Source of the DNA: DATLFP01 sp035540955
Lineage (GTDB): Bacteria; Actinomycetota; Acidimicrobiia; Acidimicrobiales; CADCSY01
Assembly: GCA_035540955.1 (NCBI GenBank)
Contig: DATLFP010000021.1
Span: forward strand, 1 to 12,858
Direction of reading: 5' to 3'
DNA: 12,858 bases
In this document: positions 11,923 to 12,858 of the stretch, piece by piece
Layout of the letters: each line of letters opens with the position of its first letter
Position numbering within the stretch: the stretch's first letter is position 1
The notes under the pieces: generated by a model
What the model was told of the DNA's origin: nothing
The model's database searches: none
What the model saw: only the letters and a program-made list of their open reading frames with translations
Made by a program: the position numbers and the translations under genes

Positions 11923-12801
11923 TCACGTGGCGGCGGGGTCGTTCGTCGCCAGCTCCTTCTCGGCCTTCTGGATGTCGCTCCGGTACTTCAGGAGGATGTT
12001 GAGGGTGTCGGTGGCGACCTTGGCGTCGATCGTCTGGATGCCGAGGATCACGAGGGTGCGGGCCCAGTCGAGGGTCTCGGAGACCGACGGCGCCTTCTTC
12101 AGGTCGAGCTGGCGCAGCGACCGCACGATGCGGGCGATCTGATCGGCGAGGTTGTCCGAGACGCCCTCCACCTTGGTGGTGACGATCTCCTTCTCGCGCT
12201 CGAGATCCGGGTAGTCGACGTGCAGGTAGAGGCACCGGCGCTTCAGCGCCTCGGACAGCTCGCGCGTGTTGTTCGAGGTGAGGAACACGAGCGGGATCTG
12301 CTTGGCCGCCACAGTGCCGAGCTCGGGGATCGACACCTGGTAGTCGGAGAGGATCTCGAGCAGCAGGGCCTCGGTCTCGACCTCGACGCGGTCGACCTCG
12401 TCGATGAGCAGCACGACGGGGTCGTCGGAGCGGATCGCTTCGAGGAGGGGACGGGTCAGGAGGAAGTCGTCGCTGAAGATGTCGTCCTCGATCTCGGACC
12501 AGTCATCGGCGTTGCGCTCGGCCTGGATCCGCAGCAGCTGCTTCTTGTAGTTCCACTCGTAGAGCGCCTTGCTCTCGTCGAGGCCCTCGTAGCACTGGAG
12601 GCGGATCAGGCGGGCGCCGGACATCTCCGCCACCGACTTGGCCAGCTGCGTCTTGCCGGTGCCGGCCGGGCCCTCGACGAGGATCGGCTTCTGGAGCCGG
12701 TCGGCGAGGTAGACGATGCCGGCGATCCCCTCGTCCGCCAGGTAGTCGACCTTCTGCAGGGACTCACGGACGGACGGGACGGATTCGAACCGGAACGGCA
12801 T
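11923..12801 (-). CDS. MoxR-family AAA+ ATPase
   Basis: An ATP-driven chaperone-like remodeller, 292 residues from ATG 12801. The Walker A motif is Gly-Pro-Ala-Gly-Thr-Gly-Lys-Thr (44-51), Walker B is Leu-Leu-Ile-Asp-Glu-Val-Asp (131-137), sensor 1 is Thr-Ser-Asn-Asn (175-178), and the arginine-finger region is Ala-Leu-Lys-Arg-Arg-Cys (185-190). Spacing and size fit MoxR proteins, which pair with VWA partners as here. ATG 12801 is chosen because GGGGAG (12811-12816) lies 9 bases upstream. The alternative ATG 12849 has no such site and would place a perfect palindrome inside the coding region. First gene of the moxR-VWA-phosphatase-tetR operon. Confidence 0.92.
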   Translation of the reverse strand: MPFRFESVPSVRESLQKVDYLADEGIAGIVYLADRLQKPILVEGPAGTGKTQLAKSVAEMSGARLIRLQCYEGLDESKALYEWNYKKQLLRIQAERNADDWSEIEDDIFSDDFLLTRPLLEAIRSDDPVVLLIDEVDRVEVETEALLLEILSDYQVSIPELGTVAAKQIPLVFLTSNNTRELSEALKRRCLYLHVDYPDLEREKEIVTTKVEGVSDNLADQIARIVRSLRQLDLKKAPSVSETLDWARTLVILGIQTIDAKVATDTLNILLKYRSDIQKAEKELATNDPAAT

Positions 12802-12819
12802 CGAAGCATGCTCCCCGCG

Positions 12820-12839
12820 ACTTGACCGATCGGTCAAGT
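12820..12839. promoter_or_regulatory. Perfect 20-bp palindrome upstream of moxR, likely TetR-family operator
   Basis: The half-site ACTTGACCGA is followed immediately by its exact reverse complement. The core TTGACC...GGTCAA resembles many TetR-family operators. On the minus strand it overlaps a TAACTT hexamer (12842-12837) that could be a -10 box, and it lies just upstream of the moxR Shine-Dalgarno, so binding would block transcription of the whole operon. The regulator may be the TetR encoded at 9037-9699. Confidence 0.7.
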
Positions 12840-12858
12840 TACTTGCCATCGTTGACGA

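Noticed and set aside
12802..12849. A longer MoxR start at ATG 12849
   Set aside because: It would code through a perfect 20-bp palindrome and has no ribosome site in view, whereas ATG 12801 has GGGGAG 9 bases upstream.
1..12858. CRISPR arrays, tRNA or rRNA genes, insertion sequences
   Set aside because: I found no regularly spaced repeats, no cloverleaf or rRNA-like sequence, and no transposase or integrase motifs on either strand by reading.

Overview
The window is GC-rich and densely coded, with essentially no long non-coding gaps; the longest is 185 bases (2143-2327). Gene content points to a free-living actinobacterium. The signs are a nadD-LytR_C-rsfS cluster, a class II (AroG-type) DAHP synthase closest in memory to the mycobacterial enzyme, an F420-type PPOX oxidoreductase, a PaaX-like regulator, and many operon-leading genes that begin with ATG or GTG and have no Shine-Dalgarno sequence. 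Acidimicrobiia or a related deep lineage is my guess from the overall feel of the proteins. No rRNA or other phylogenetic marker is present to prove it. I see no mobile elements, CRISPR arrays, tRNAs or rRNAs.

Layout. (1) Minus strand, 1-2142: nadD, a LytR C-terminal membrane protein and rsfS, overlapping one another (4 and 23 bases), a housekeeping operon for NAD synthesis, envelope and ribosome silencing. (2) A divergent intergenic region, 2143-2327, contains several short inverted repeats and an ECF-type promoter (GGAAT-18-GTT) in front of a plus-strand primary-like (group 2) sigma factor, 2328-3152, which ends at a strong 13-bp stem hairpin. (3) Plus strand: a small PPOX flavin/F420 oxidoreductase (3244-3654) and class II DAHP synthase (3702-5069), each apparently with its own promoter. 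(4) Plus strand, 5140-7628: a sulfite/nitrite reductase with ATGA overlap to cysH (APS reductase), a two-gene assimilatory sulfate reduction unit. (5) Plus strand: a stand-alone receiver domain (7675-8061), a large hairpin, and a PaaX-family repressor (8156-9040). (6) Minus strand, 12801 down to 9037: a MoxR AAA+ ATPase, a CoxE-like VWA protein, a histidine phosphatase and a TetR repressor in one tight operon. This operon meets the PaaX gene tail to tail, with the two stop codons sharing CTAG.

Most notable points. The sulfite reductase keeps a complete C-X5-C...C-X3-C siroheme/[4Fe-4S] motif in both halves, whereas classical assimilatory enzymes keep it in one. The MoxR-VWA operon has a perfect 20-bp palindrome at its head and a related 14-bp palindrome just before its terminal tetR gene, both fitting T[G/C]ACC-N4-GGT[G/C]A, so the operon may be autoregulated. 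A 126-base hairpin-rich spacer between moxR and the VWA gene is also exactly spanned by a 41-codon frame. The sigma gene may be driven by an alternative ECF sigma factor, as mycobacterial sigB is. No obviously new defence or biosynthetic system is visible. The MoxR-VWA-phosphatase-TetR module is the best candidate for something not well described.
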